Source: Candidatus Bathyarchaeota archaeon
Lineage (GTDB): Archaea > Thermoproteota > Bathyarchaeia > TCS64
Direction of reading: 5' to 3'
NCBI GenBank assembly: GCA_014730055.1
Contig: WJIV01000067.1
Coordinates: 8,513-72,512, forward strand
Length of the DNA: 64,000 nucleotides
In this document: positions 26,659 to 34,235 of the stretch, in pieces
Numbering within the stretch: the stretch's first letter is position 1
How the letters are laid out: every line of letters begins with the position of its first letter
Program-made: the position numbers and the translations under genes
The notes under the pieces: model-generated
Told to the model about the DNA's origin: nothing
Database searches by the model: none
What the model saw: only the letters and a program-made list of their open reading frames with translations

Positions 26659-28212
26659 ATGAAACAAATCCTTCCTGACGGCATTGTTATTCTTGACTAT
26701 GGGGGGCAATACTGTCATTTAATAGCTCGCAGGGTCCGTGAGAATAATGTTTACAGTGAGATACTTCCAAGTGATGCAACTGCTGAAGATATACAAAAAT
26801 TGTCAAGAGTCATGATAACTAGAGGGATTATACTATCAGGTAGTCCCCATAGCGTAAATAGAAAAGACGCACCAAAACTTGATGAGAGTATACTGGAGCT
26901 TGATCTACCCATACTTGGACTTTGCTATGGCCTGCAACTTTTGGCAGATATCTATGGTGGTGAGCTCCGTAAAGGTAGAGTGAGAGAGTATGGGATTACT
27001 TATGTGAGTATCGATTCAGCAGAAGGTGTGCTTGAAGGAATGAAGGATATTGAGCAGGTCTGGATGAGCCACGGCGATACCGTATTTAAATCACCTGAGA
27101 GCTTTGATGTTTTAGCACATACTGAGGCCTGCCCGGTAGCTGCCATGAAGCATAAAGAAAAGCAGATATTTGGGCTTCAGTGGCACCCGGAAGTTATTCA
27201 TACCAAACGTGGGAAGGAGATGCTAAAAAATTTCATTTTTAACATCTGTAAATGTAACCCTAACTGGAAGCCTCTAGATACAATTGATGAATCAGTAGCC
27301 AAGATTAAGGAGATAGTTAGGGATAAACATGCAATTATTGCTCTAAGTGGGGGTGTTGATAGCAGTGTGGCGGCTGCTCTTGCGGGTATAGCACTCGGTG
27401 AGAACCTTGTGGCGGTTCATGTAGATCATGGATTAATGAGAATGAATGAATCCCAAGAGGTTGAGAGTGCATTCAAGGATAGGGGATTAGATCTCGTAAT
27501 AGTTAATGCTCAAGATAGGTTCCTAGATAGATTAAGGGGTATTACAGACCCAGAGGAAAAAAGGAAGATAATAGGAGAGGAGTTCATCAGGGTATTTGAG
27601 GAAGAAGCCCATAAGATTGGGGCTGAATACTTAATTCAAGGGACAATTTACCCAGATAGAATTGAGTCAGGAATAACCAAAGACAGCGACACGATAAAGA
27701 CACATCATAATGTAGGAGGTCTACCACTCAACATGGATTTCAAGGAGGTTATCGACCCCCTACAAGACCTGTATAAAGATGAAGTGAGAGCCCTCGGTAA
27801 CAAGCTAGGACTCCCAGAAGAGCTGGTCTTAAGGCAGCCATTTCCTGGGCCTGGATTAGCTGTTAGACTGATAGGTGAGATATCACCGGATAAACTAGAG
27901 ATACTTAGAAGAGCTGACTTGATAGTAACTCAAGAAATTGAGAGCCTACCCCGCAGTAGAGACTTATGGCAGTATTTTGCCGTACTTACAAACACGAAGA
28001 GTACTGGAGTAAAAGGGGATGAGAGGGCATACGGTTGGACAATGGCAATTCGGGTTGTTGAGAGTGTTGATGCAATGACAGCTAACTTCAGTAAACTACC
28101 TTGGGAGGCTCTTGAGAAGATAAGCAATCGGATCGGAAACGAGATACCTGAGGTCACGAGGGTTGTATATGACGTAACCCATAAACCTCCTGCCACCATT
28201 GAATGGGAGTAG
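26659..28212 (+). CDS. guaA: GMP synthase, single-chain glutamine-hydrolysing form
   Basis: A 517-residue enzyme converting XMP to GMP. Residues 1-200 are the class I glutamine amidotransferase with LGLCYGLQLLADIYGG (nucleophile Cys) and LQWHPEVIHT (His, Glu). The PP-loop ALSGGVDSSVAAALAG starts the ATP pyrophosphatase domain near residue 225, and the C-terminal dimer domain has RQPFPGPGLAVR and ends VVYDVTHKPPATIEWE. Many euryarchaea carry the two halves as separate genes; here they are fused. The archease gene follows 7 bases later. Confidence 0.96.
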   Translation: MKQILPDGIVILDYGGQYCHLIARRVRENNVYSEILPSDATAEDIQKLSRVMITRGIILSGSPHSVNRKDAPKLDESILELDLPILGLCYGLQLLADIYGGELRKGRVREYGITYVSIDSAEGVLEGMKDIEQVWMSHGDTVFKSPESFDVLAHTEACPVAAMKHKEKQIFGLQWHPEVIHTKRGKEMLKNFIFNICKCNPNWKPLDTIDESVAKIKEIVRDKHAIIALSGGVDSSVAAALAGIALGENLVAVHVDHGLMRMNESQEVESAFKDRGLDLVIVNAQDRFLDRLRGITDPEEKRKIIGEEFIRVFEEEAHKIGAEYLIQGTIYPDRIESGITKDSDTIKTHHNVGGLPLNMDFKEVIDPLQDLYKDEVRALGNKLGLPEELVLRQPFPGPGLAVRLIGEISPDKLEILRRADLIVTQEIESLPRSRDLWQYFAVLTNTKSTGVKGDERAYGWTMAIRVVESVDAMTANFSKLPWEALEKISNRIGNEIPEVTRVVYDVTHKPPATIEWE

Positions 28213-28219
28213 AGGATGT

Positions 28220-28642
28220 ATGTCTTTCACTTATCCTGAAGGAGGTCCAACGGCTGATTTACTTATCGAGGCCACAGGGAAAACGCTAGGGGAGGCATTC
28301 GCTAATATCGCTTTAGGGATGTTTAATGTCATCACCCCAATAGGTGAGATTGCTGAAGAACAGGAATTTGAATTGGTAGCAGAAGGCAGAGATCTGGACA
28401 GCCTGTTATTCAATTTAATGGACGAGTTCCTTTTCATTCACGATACAGAGCACTTGGTTCCCCACTATATCGATATACAGGTTGATATGAAAAACCTGAG
28501 AGCATTCGCTAAATGCGCTGGGGAAAAATTCAGCAGAGAGACCCATGAAGTGGGGATATCTGTAAAAGCCGTAACATACCACAAGATGAAGATTGTCGAA
28601 ACAGATGGGCAGTGGTTTGTGCGGATCGTCTTCGATACTTAA
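28220..28642 (+). CDS. Archease (RNA ligase RtcB cofactor)
   Basis: A 140-residue protein of the archease family, which speeds guanylylation of the tRNA ligase RtcB in tRNA splicing. The start ATG at 28220 follows GAGG and gives MSFTYPEGGPTADLLIEA. Most archeases have D-H-T-A-D in this place; here it is P-T-A-D, so the first Asp and the His are missing while the second Asp remains. The end WFVRIVFDT with a final Asp fits the family metal site. No rtcB is in the window. It follows guaA by 7 bases. Confidence 0.75.
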   Translation: MSFTYPEGGPTADLLIEATGKTLGEAFANIALGMFNVITPIGEIAEEQEFELVAEGRDLDSLLFNLMDEFLFIHDTEHLVPHYIDIQVDMKNLRAFAKCAGEKFSRETHEVGISVKAVTYHKMKIVETDGQWFVRIVFDT

Positions 28643-28703
28643 CACCTACATTAAAATACGAATTGTTTGAGCATTCATATCGTGGTTTTTTGACCGGTTC
28701 CCA

Positions 28704-28717
28704 ATATTTTTATGCTA
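28704..28717 (+). promoter_or_regulatory. TATA-like promoter of the ferredoxin-AOR operon
   Basis: ATATTTTTATGCTA sits about 40-50 bases before the start region at 28746-28755, and the two following genes overlap, so one promoter would serve both. Confidence 0.45.
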
Positions 28718-28745
28718 CACTTACCCATATGAATAACAAATTCTG

Positions 28746-29279
28746 GTGAATACAATGGTAAAACCAATTTGGATAGCACGTGATTTTTCGTCCTGCTCAG
28801 GGTGCAGGCGCTGCGAACTAGCATGCAGCATGTACCACGAGGGATGGATGTGGCCTGAAGCTTCGAGGGTAAGGGTATTCATGCCCTTCCCAGGCGTAGA
28901 GGTACCTCACCTCTGTGCTCAATGCCAGGACTATCCATGCGTGAACACGTGCCCAGTAGATGCCCTTTCAGTAGACCCAAACACAGACGCAGTAATCACC
29001 GACAGGGAGAAATGTATCAGCTGTGGGCAGTGCATAACAGCCTGCCCAGGCGACGTACCCTACCTTCACCCGAAGGACAACAAAGCCACAATATGTGACC
29101 TCTGTGGCGGTGACCCAAAGTGCGTCGAGGTTTGTACTGAGGCGGGCTATAACTGCTTGACGATCGTACATGAGGGACCCAATATACACAGAAAGCTGCA
29201 CAGCAGGGATCCAGTGGAAACCGCGAAGGACCTCGCTGTCAAGATGTTCGGTGAGAAAGGAGAGGAGGTTATAGAGTAA
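28746..29279 (+). CDS. Four-cluster [4Fe-4S] ferredoxin-type electron-transfer subunit
   Basis: A 177-residue HycB/DmsB-like protein. Four cysteine groups are visible: CSGCRRCELAC, CAQCQDYPCVNTC, CISCGQCITAC and CDLCGGDPKCVEVC, enough for four [4Fe-4S] clusters. It ends with a helical tail after HSRDPVETAKDLAVKM. GTG at 28746 or ATG at 28755 may be the start. The stop overlaps the ATG of the aldehyde oxidoreductase gene by one base (TAATG), so the two are translationally coupled, and it should carry electrons from that enzyme. It lacks a twin-arginine signal, so it is cytoplasmic. Confidence 0.92.
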   Translation: MNTMVKPIWIARDFSSCSGCRRCELACSMYHEGWMWPEASRVRVFMPFPGVEVPHLCAQCQDYPCVNTCPVDALSVDPNTDAVITDREKCISCGQCITACPGDVPYLHPKDNKATICDLCGGDPKCVEVCTEAGYNCLTIVHEGPNIHRKLHSRDPVETAKDLAVKMFGEKGEEVIE

Positions 29280-31144
29280 TGCCTGGTGGATACGCAGGAA
29301 AATGGCTAGACATAGACTTAAGCAAGGATAAGATAGAGGAAGTAGAATATAGCGACAAAATCCTAAAACAGTACTTCGGAGGCAGAGGACTAGCAGCAAA
29401 GGTGCTCTGGGACAAAGTGGGAGATAAATACAGGGAATTAGATGCCCTTGATCCTGAATCTCCCTTAATGGTCTTCACAGGACCTATGACCGGAATTTAC
29501 CCTGGCTCCAGGATATGCGTAAGCGGTAAGAGCCCCGTCAGCAACGGTACAGTGGGCAGTACTGCTGCAACAGAGTTCGCCAATGAAATCAAACAAGCTG
29601 GATACGACGGCGTAACCTTTACTGGAAAATCGGATGACCCAGTATACCTACTAATAACGGATGAAGGAGCCGAATTAAGGAAGGCTGATCATCTCTGGGG
29701 CCTTGACGGAGAGAAGACACTTATAAAACTAAACAAGGAAGTAACGGATGAGCTCAAAAAGCGCAAGCCAGGTATAGGACTCTGGAAAGAACCCGGTTTC
29801 ATATATATTGGCCCTGCAGGAGAGAACCTTGTCCGAAATGCAGCTGTGATGACCAAGATATGCCATGCAGCTGGATATGGCGGATACGGCAGCCTGATGG
29901 GAAGTAAGAATCTAAAAGCTGTTGTCGCTAAGGGAAGAGGTCCTCTACCTAGAGTGGATGCCCCAGAAGCTACTAAACTTCTCTGGAGAAAGGCACATGA
30001 CCACTTAATGCAAAGGACCCCAATGAGAAGACAAGGAACAGGCTACGCTGGATACAGTGTCGGAGCTGAGACCAGTAGTGAGCCAATAAGGAACTGGCAG
30101 GAGGAGTGGCACGACGAGAAGAGCTTTGGAGGCCCCATGTTCGAGAACAAATTCTGGGTCAAGAAGAAATGGGCAGACTTCAACTGCACCACAAACTGCA
30201 TGAAGGTAAGCTGTATACTAAATGGCCCCTGGAAAGGAGACATCACAGACATGCCAGACTACGAGCTACAAGCATACTGTGGTACAAACTTCGGAATATT
30301 CGACCCAGAAGCCAACGTACATCTCAGCGCTCTGGTAGACCAACTGGGCCATAGCGGAATAAACGGCCCCAATACAGCAGCTTATGCTGTGGAACTACAT
30401 CAGAGGGGAATACTAAGTGACGAAGACTTTGGTTTCAAGCCCGAGTGGGGTGATCCAGAGACCTTCGACAAGATTTTGAGGATGATGGCTAACAGGGAAA
30501 AGATCGGTGATGTACTGGCAGAAGGGACATACAGAGCTGCCTTGAAGATCGCTGAAATGAAGGGATTAAAACCAGAGGATACAATGAAGTACGCAGTTCA
30601 TGTAAAGGGAATTGAGATTGGCGCCCACGGGACACGAAGCGACGCTGATTACACCCATGATATAAGCTATGCTGCAAACGTTCAAGGAGGAGACCACACA
30701 AGCACAGCCGTCGACGGCTACAATGATATGAGTGGCGCAGTCTTCACAGACAGCGCAGTATTCTGCAACTTCTGTTACTATGGCGTTCCTCAGGAACTCG
30801 TCTTTGATATGGCCAAATCTATCACAGGCTTCGATATCGATTTAACAAAGTGGAGAAGCGAGACGGGTCCAAGGATTGTGACTTTACAGCGCGTGTTCCT
30901 TATGATGGGAGGGCCTGATATAATTTGGGAACCTATCAAAGATGATGATAATCCCCCTAGATTCTATGAGCCCCTGCCAAGTGGCCCCTTCAAGGGAAAG
31001 ACAACAGATAAGGAGCTTGTTGACGAGAAACTGCAGGCGTACTTCGACACCCTTGGATGGGACGAAAAGGGAATACCAACCAAGGAAACTCTAAGGAAGC
31101 TGGACCTTGGATTCCTTGAAAAAGCAGTTAATAAACTACCCTAA
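29279..31144 (+). CDS. Tungsten-type aldehyde:ferredoxin oxidoreductase family enzyme
   Basis: A 621-residue AOR-family enzyme that binds a tungsto-bispterin and a [4Fe-4S] cluster and oxidises aldehydes, or reduces acids, with ferredoxin. The N-terminus GGYAGKWLDIDLS leads to LKQYFGGRGLAAKVLWD and FTGPMTG, and HGTRSDADYTHDISYAANVQG is the pterin-binding region. The expected cluster cysteines appear as CTTNCMKVSC; a spacing of CX3CX4C differs from the CX2CX3C I know in classical AOR. A further Cys is in AVFCNFCYYG. It forms an operon with the four-cluster ferredoxin. Substrate unknown. Confidence 0.9.
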   Translation: MPGGYAGKWLDIDLSKDKIEEVEYSDKILKQYFGGRGLAAKVLWDKVGDKYRELDALDPESPLMVFTGPMTGIYPGSRICVSGKSPVSNGTVGSTAATEFANEIKQAGYDGVTFTGKSDDPVYLLITDEGAELRKADHLWGLDGEKTLIKLNKEVTDELKKRKPGIGLWKEPGFIYIGPAGENLVRNAAVMTKICHAAGYGGYGSLMGSKNLKAVVAKGRGPLPRVDAPEATKLLWRKAHDHLMQRTPMRRQGTGYAGYSVGAETSSEPIRNWQEEWHDEKSFGGPMFENKFWVKKKWADFNCTTNCMKVSCILNGPWKGDITDMPDYELQAYCGTNFGIFDPEANVHLSALVDQLGHSGINGPNTAAYAVELHQRGILSDEDFGFKPEWGDPETFDKILRMMANREKIGDVLAEGTYRAALKIAEMKGLKPEDTMKYAVHVKGIEIGAHGTRSDADYTHDISYAANVQGGDHTSTAVDGYNDMSGAVFTDSAVFCNFCYYGVPQELVFDMAKSITGFDIDLTKWRSETGPRIVTLQRVFLMMGGPDIIWEPIKDDDNPPRFYEPLPSGPFKGKTTDKELVDEKLQAYFDTLGWDEKGIPTKETLRKLDLGFLEKAVNKLP

Positions 31145-31155
31145 TCTATAAACCA

Positions 31156-31161
31156 TTTTTT
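31156..31161 (+). terminator. Poly-T terminator after the AOR operon
   Basis: Six T residues lie 12 bases after the AOR stop codon, followed by pyrimidine-rich and AT-rich sequence. Weak but well placed. Confidence 0.3.
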
Positions 31162-31263
31162 CTATTAATTTAATATCTTAAATATAGCATATTATTTTGA
31201 TATATAGTTTAGGCATCAAAATAAGAACTTTAAAAAGTGATAAATCCATAGTATATACTGAAA

Positions 31264-31500
31264 ATGCAATTACAAGACATCAGTATCAGAGAAGCTAAAG
31301 AAATGATTCTTGAAAGGCTTGATGAAAAAGTTGAGAAAGGAAATGTACCAAGGGTACGTTTCAAAAACCTCTACAAGAAGCATAAAGAATGGAGTCCAAT
31401 ATTCTTCCAAGCAGGTCAGACATTGGAAGAAGAAAGAGAAGACATAGAATTTGGAATAAGACACGGCTACCATCACGTAGAACTAGTGGAAAATAACTAG
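31264..31500 (+). CDS. Hypothetical small soluble protein
   Basis: A 78-residue charged, mostly helical protein: ISIREAKEMILERLDEKVEKG, then RVRFKNLYKKHKEWSPIFFQAGQ and an acidic EEEREDIEFGIRHGYHHVEL. It has no membrane segment or metal motif. The coding bias, the sensible start after an AT-rich leader and the length support a real gene. It faces the PCNA gene tail to tail. I do not recognise the family. Confidence 0.55.
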   Translation: MQLQDISIREAKEMILERLDEKVEKGNVPRVRFKNLYKKHKEWSPIFFQAGQTLEEEREDIEFGIRHGYHHVELVENN

Positions 31501-31529
31501 ATTAAATTTATTTAAAAATAGTTTTAAAA

Positions 31530-32282
31530 TCAGACTCCTATACAAGGAGCCAAGTAGTAAACAAGCCTGCCCTGGGGAATCTCAAAATCCATTTTTATTG
31601 GCATATCCGTACTTAATTCTAGAGTGGCCACCTCGCTATTAGCACCGGCGGCATTGGCTATGTCTTGAAGATAGCTCAAGGTAAAAGTAGCACTACTATC
31701 CTCATCTATTTTTAGTTCAAGCAGATCATCACTATCTTTCGCCCACTCGCTAAAGCTGCTACCCATATCACCCTCGGCATTAATCTTGAAAACAGAGTCC
31801 TCTACCTCAAGCTTAACGTGCTCAGATACTAGGTTGGCGTCCCTTATTGCCATCCTAAGTGCGTCGGTTGTGAGTCTCGCTTTAGCCTTGAAGAAGATCT
31901 TAGGTTGTGGAACTTCCTCATCTAGGGGCTCGAGGATCGGCATCTCGAATCTCCTCTGGTGTCCCCCACGCTTACAATGGATTACTAGGCGAGCTTTCTC
32001 TTCGTTTAAGACTATACGAACTTCCTCATCCCTGTCAACCCTATCAAGAAAGCGGAGGAATTCCTTGATATTGATGCTGAGCTTTGGTTCTCCCTCTGAC
32101 TTGTAGCTATCGAAGAAGCCACTGGGCAACTCGAAATCTACCATAGCGACGTGGCTGGGGTCCATTGCCAAGAGTTTTAACTGAGCCTCATTCATGGTGA
32201 ATGTACCTTCTTCTACAATCACACTCAGAGCCTTCACCAAGTTCCTGAATGGGTCTATCCGTGATACTTCTACTTCAAACAA
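31530..32282 (-). CDS. pcn: DNA polymerase sliding clamp (PCNA)
   Basis: A 250-residue clamp subunit that forms a trimer round DNA and tethers polymerase, FEN1 and ligase. Visible PCNA features are the N-terminal DPFRNLVKALSVI, EAQLKLLAMDPSHVAMVDF, the interdomain connector around residues 118-135, and the C-terminal PIKMDFEI ... LVYYLAPCIGV. The length is normal. The gene heads a minus-strand block with TFS, DUF99, RpoL and Csl4 upstream of it. FEN1 at 51-52 kb and the two ligases are its expected partners. Confidence 0.96.
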   Translation of the reverse strand: MFEVEVSRIDPFRNLVKALSVIVEEGTFTMNEAQLKLLAMDPSHVAMVDFELPSGFFDSYKSEGEPKLSINIKEFLRFLDRVDRDEEVRIVLNEEKARLVIHCKRGGHQRRFEMPILEPLDEEVPQPKIFFKAKARLTTDALRMAIRDANLVSEHVKLEVEDSVFKINAEGDMGSSFSEWAKDSDDLLELKIDEDSSATFTLSYLQDIANAAGANSEVATLELSTDMPIKMDFEIPQGRLVYYLAPCIGV

Positions 32283-32353
32283 TGCTATTTTCCTCTAATA
32301 CTATGACTGTGATGCTGTCAAATAGTTGGATCTAAGTAATAAAAGTGATTGCT

Positions 32354-32674
32354 TTAGCTATAGTCTCTCCAAGTGTGACCACATTTAGTGCATCTGTAGA
32401 ACTGGGTAGTGGACTCGTCTATTCCCCTAGTCTGGACCATCCACCAGTAGGCCTCCTGGTTCCCACACTTGGGACAGACTTCTTTAGTCTTGGGCATGGT
32501 ACTTAAGTCCCTTTCCTTCTCACCCACTACTATGATCTTCTCACTCTTCTGCGTGCGGTTAATAGTCCTGCTCTCTTCCAGAGGCTCCTCCCACCCGCAT
32601 TTGGGACATACATAACAACGCTTCTCACTGTCTGCCTGACAAAATGCTCCGCACTCTGGACAAAATTTCAACAA
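32354..32674 (-). CDS. tfs: Transcription factor S (TFS, TFIIS/RpoM-like)
   Basis: A 106-residue two-zinc-ribbon protein. The N-terminal ribbon is CPECGAFCQ ... CYVCPKCG (four Cys) and the C-terminal one is CPKCGNQEAYWW ... YRCTKCGHTWRDYS. The loop carries RGIDES, whose Asp-Glu pair is the catalytic pair that helps RNA polymerase cleave backtracked RNA. Length and order are typical. It lies next to PCNA as in several euryarchaea. Confidence 0.93.
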   Translation of the reverse strand: MLKFCPECGAFCQADSEKRCYVCPKCGWEEPLEESRTINRTQKSEKIIVVGEKERDLSTMPKTKEVCPKCGNQEAYWWMVQTRGIDESTTQFYRCTKCGHTWRDYS

Positions 32675-32714
32675 ATCTCCTCCATTAGTAAAATACCCCC
32701 TTCTCCTGATATTT

Positions 32715-33209
32715 TTAAATGTTATGTAAACCCTTTGAAACTAGGTTAGCAACTCTCAGAGCCTCGGGATAGTTATCCTCTCTGGTTGAGACATCCAGAA
32801 CTCCCAATGCGTCTTTCTTTCCCAGCCCAGCAGAAAAAATAGTCCATTCTTTCCATTTGAACATGAATCTCTCATCTAATCTATCACCCTTAGAAAGCGA
32901 CAGAACGGGTTTCTCAGTGCTCTCAAAGAGAAGAAAAGGATCCAATGAGGCGGAGGGTAGAGTTTCCTCATCATAGATAATTACACGTATCTGATTGTAA
33001 TGTTTTGATTTCTTAATCATATCGGATACATGAATGGTAAGATCTTGCTCATTTACTAAGGTAGTTGTAATGACGCCGTCAAGTGATTTGTTTCCCTTGA
33101 AGACTACACCTACTACCTGGAGACCCTTAGTTAGCTCGGTAATAGATATGCCTAAAAGCCTGATCTCTTTTTTAACCTGTCTAAGCCGTATAATCGGCAA
33201 CTGTATCAA
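32715..33209 (-). CDS. DUF99 family protein (endonuclease V-like fold)
   Basis: A 164-residue protein with IRLLGIS near the start, LQVVGVVFKGNKSLDGVI, DMIKKSKHYNQIRVIIYDEETLP and a middle strand TEKPVLSLSKG, the DUF99 pattern. DUF99 proteins are related in fold to endonuclease V and are archaeal; their role is not known for certain. It lies 18 bases downstream of rpoL in the information-processing block. Confidence 0.78.
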   Translation of the reverse strand: MIQLPIIRLRQVKKEIRLLGISITELTKGLQVVGVVFKGNKSLDGVITTTLVNEQDLTIHVSDMIKKSKHYNQIRVIIYDEETLPSASLDPFLLFESTEKPVLSLSKGDRLDERFMFKWKEWTIFSAGLGKKDALGVLDVSTREDNYPEALRVANLVSKGLHNI

Positions 33210-33227
33210 TTATAAAAAAAAGGTAGG

Positions 33228-33515
33228 TTACTTAAAATCTTGAAGACTTTTCTCGAACTCTGATAAGAATTCATCCAACTTACCGTCTGCTCTTTCAGCA
33301 GCCTTCTTAAGGACCTCAAGGTGGTCCCCTTCCTCTTTTAAGCGGATGAAGAGCTTGGATCTATCCATTAGGGGGTGTTGTTTACTGTATCCTGCCATCT
33401 CAACCTCGGGCTCCTCAAGCAGGTTAGTCTGCAGGAAGTTCAGCAGTGTATGGCCCTCTCCGCTAAAGTCGAACTCGATATATTTTTCATCCTGCTGGGA
33501 GATTTTTATTTTCAA
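33228..33515 (-). CDS. rpoL: DNA-directed RNA polymerase subunit L (Rpo11)
   Basis: A 95-residue subunit that pairs with RpoD to assemble RNA polymerase (Rpb11/alpha-like). FSGEGHTLLNFLQTNLLEEPEVEMAGY is split here into two motifs: GHTLLNFLQ and EVEMAGYSKQHPL, both diagnostic. The C-terminal helix dimerises. It starts with TTG at 33515, which overlaps the csl4 stop by four bases (TTGA), so translation is coupled. Confidence 0.93.
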   Translation of the reverse strand: MKIKISQQDEKYIEFDFSGEGHTLLNFLQTNLLEEPEVEMAGYSKQHPLMDRSKLFIRLKEEGDHLEVLKKAAERADGKLDEFLSEFEKSLQDFK

Positions 33516-34084
33516 ACTAACTCCTCCTCACCATAGCTCTTGGCTGTTTTTCTTCTCTCAACTCTTCCACAGTCCGGGCATGTAAGTTTCCCGCCCCGCT
33601 TCTCTAGCAGGCCCCCACATCTTGTGCAGTAAGCATATATTACGCCGTATTCTGATCCTGCCATGCTGGTCTGATTGAGCCTGTTTTTTGTGTTGACGAT
33701 CTTTCCTTTAATGATGTCGCCACTCCTCACTGCCATGTCAATGTTCTTTATGTAATCCTTGCTGATGTCGCTGATATGTATGACACCGCTAATTGTGGGA
33801 AAGTTCTCCTTGCCCTGGATCATGAATATATCGATTCTAGCGTCTTTCCGGGCAACACTACCGACCTCGGCTACTACTTCCATGCCATCCTCTGGGTACA
33901 AAGGCTTGGGGGTCTTCTTCTTGACAGAGATAGCCCTTCTCCTGACATCAATCCTAGTCTTCCCTATCTCATTGGACCTAATCTCCCCGTCATGCTGGTA
34001 GGTGCCATCACCCTCGTTGAATTCCTCTATTACAGCCAGCTTATCTCCGGGGAATACTTCTTGGTTACGTAGATTTCTTTGCAT
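33512..34084 (-). CDS. csl4: Exosome RNA-binding subunit Csl4
   Basis: A 190-residue cap protein of the archaeal RNA exosome. It has an N-terminal beta domain (FPGDKLAVIEEFNEGDGTY), an S1-like RNA-binding domain (MEVVAEVGSVARKDARIDIF, VIHISDIS) and a C-terminal zinc ribbon CTRCGGLLEKRG ... CPDCGRVE. It selects RNA for the Rrp41/Rrp42 core, whose genes are not here. Overlap with rpoL is a known archaeal arrangement. Confidence 0.93.
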   Translation of the reverse strand: MQRNLRNQEVFPGDKLAVIEEFNEGDGTYQHDGEIRSNEIGKTRIDVRRRAISVKKKTPKPLYPEDGMEVVAEVGSVARKDARIDIFMIQGKENFPTISGVIHISDISKDYIKNIDMAVRSGDIIKGKIVNTKNRLNQTSMAGSEYGVIYAYCTRCGGLLEKRGGKLTCPDCGRVERRKTAKSYGEEELV

Positions 34085-34235
34085 TTCCTTATTCCTTTAC
34101 GTCTATTTTCCCGGTTTTTCTCCCCAGGAAACATTTGTTAAGTGTGATTGTGATAAATCATGTAAACATACGCATTTTAATAAACTAAACGGTATTTTTC
34201 CGTGTTTTAACTGTAGTAGTTACATCTTTAAACTC

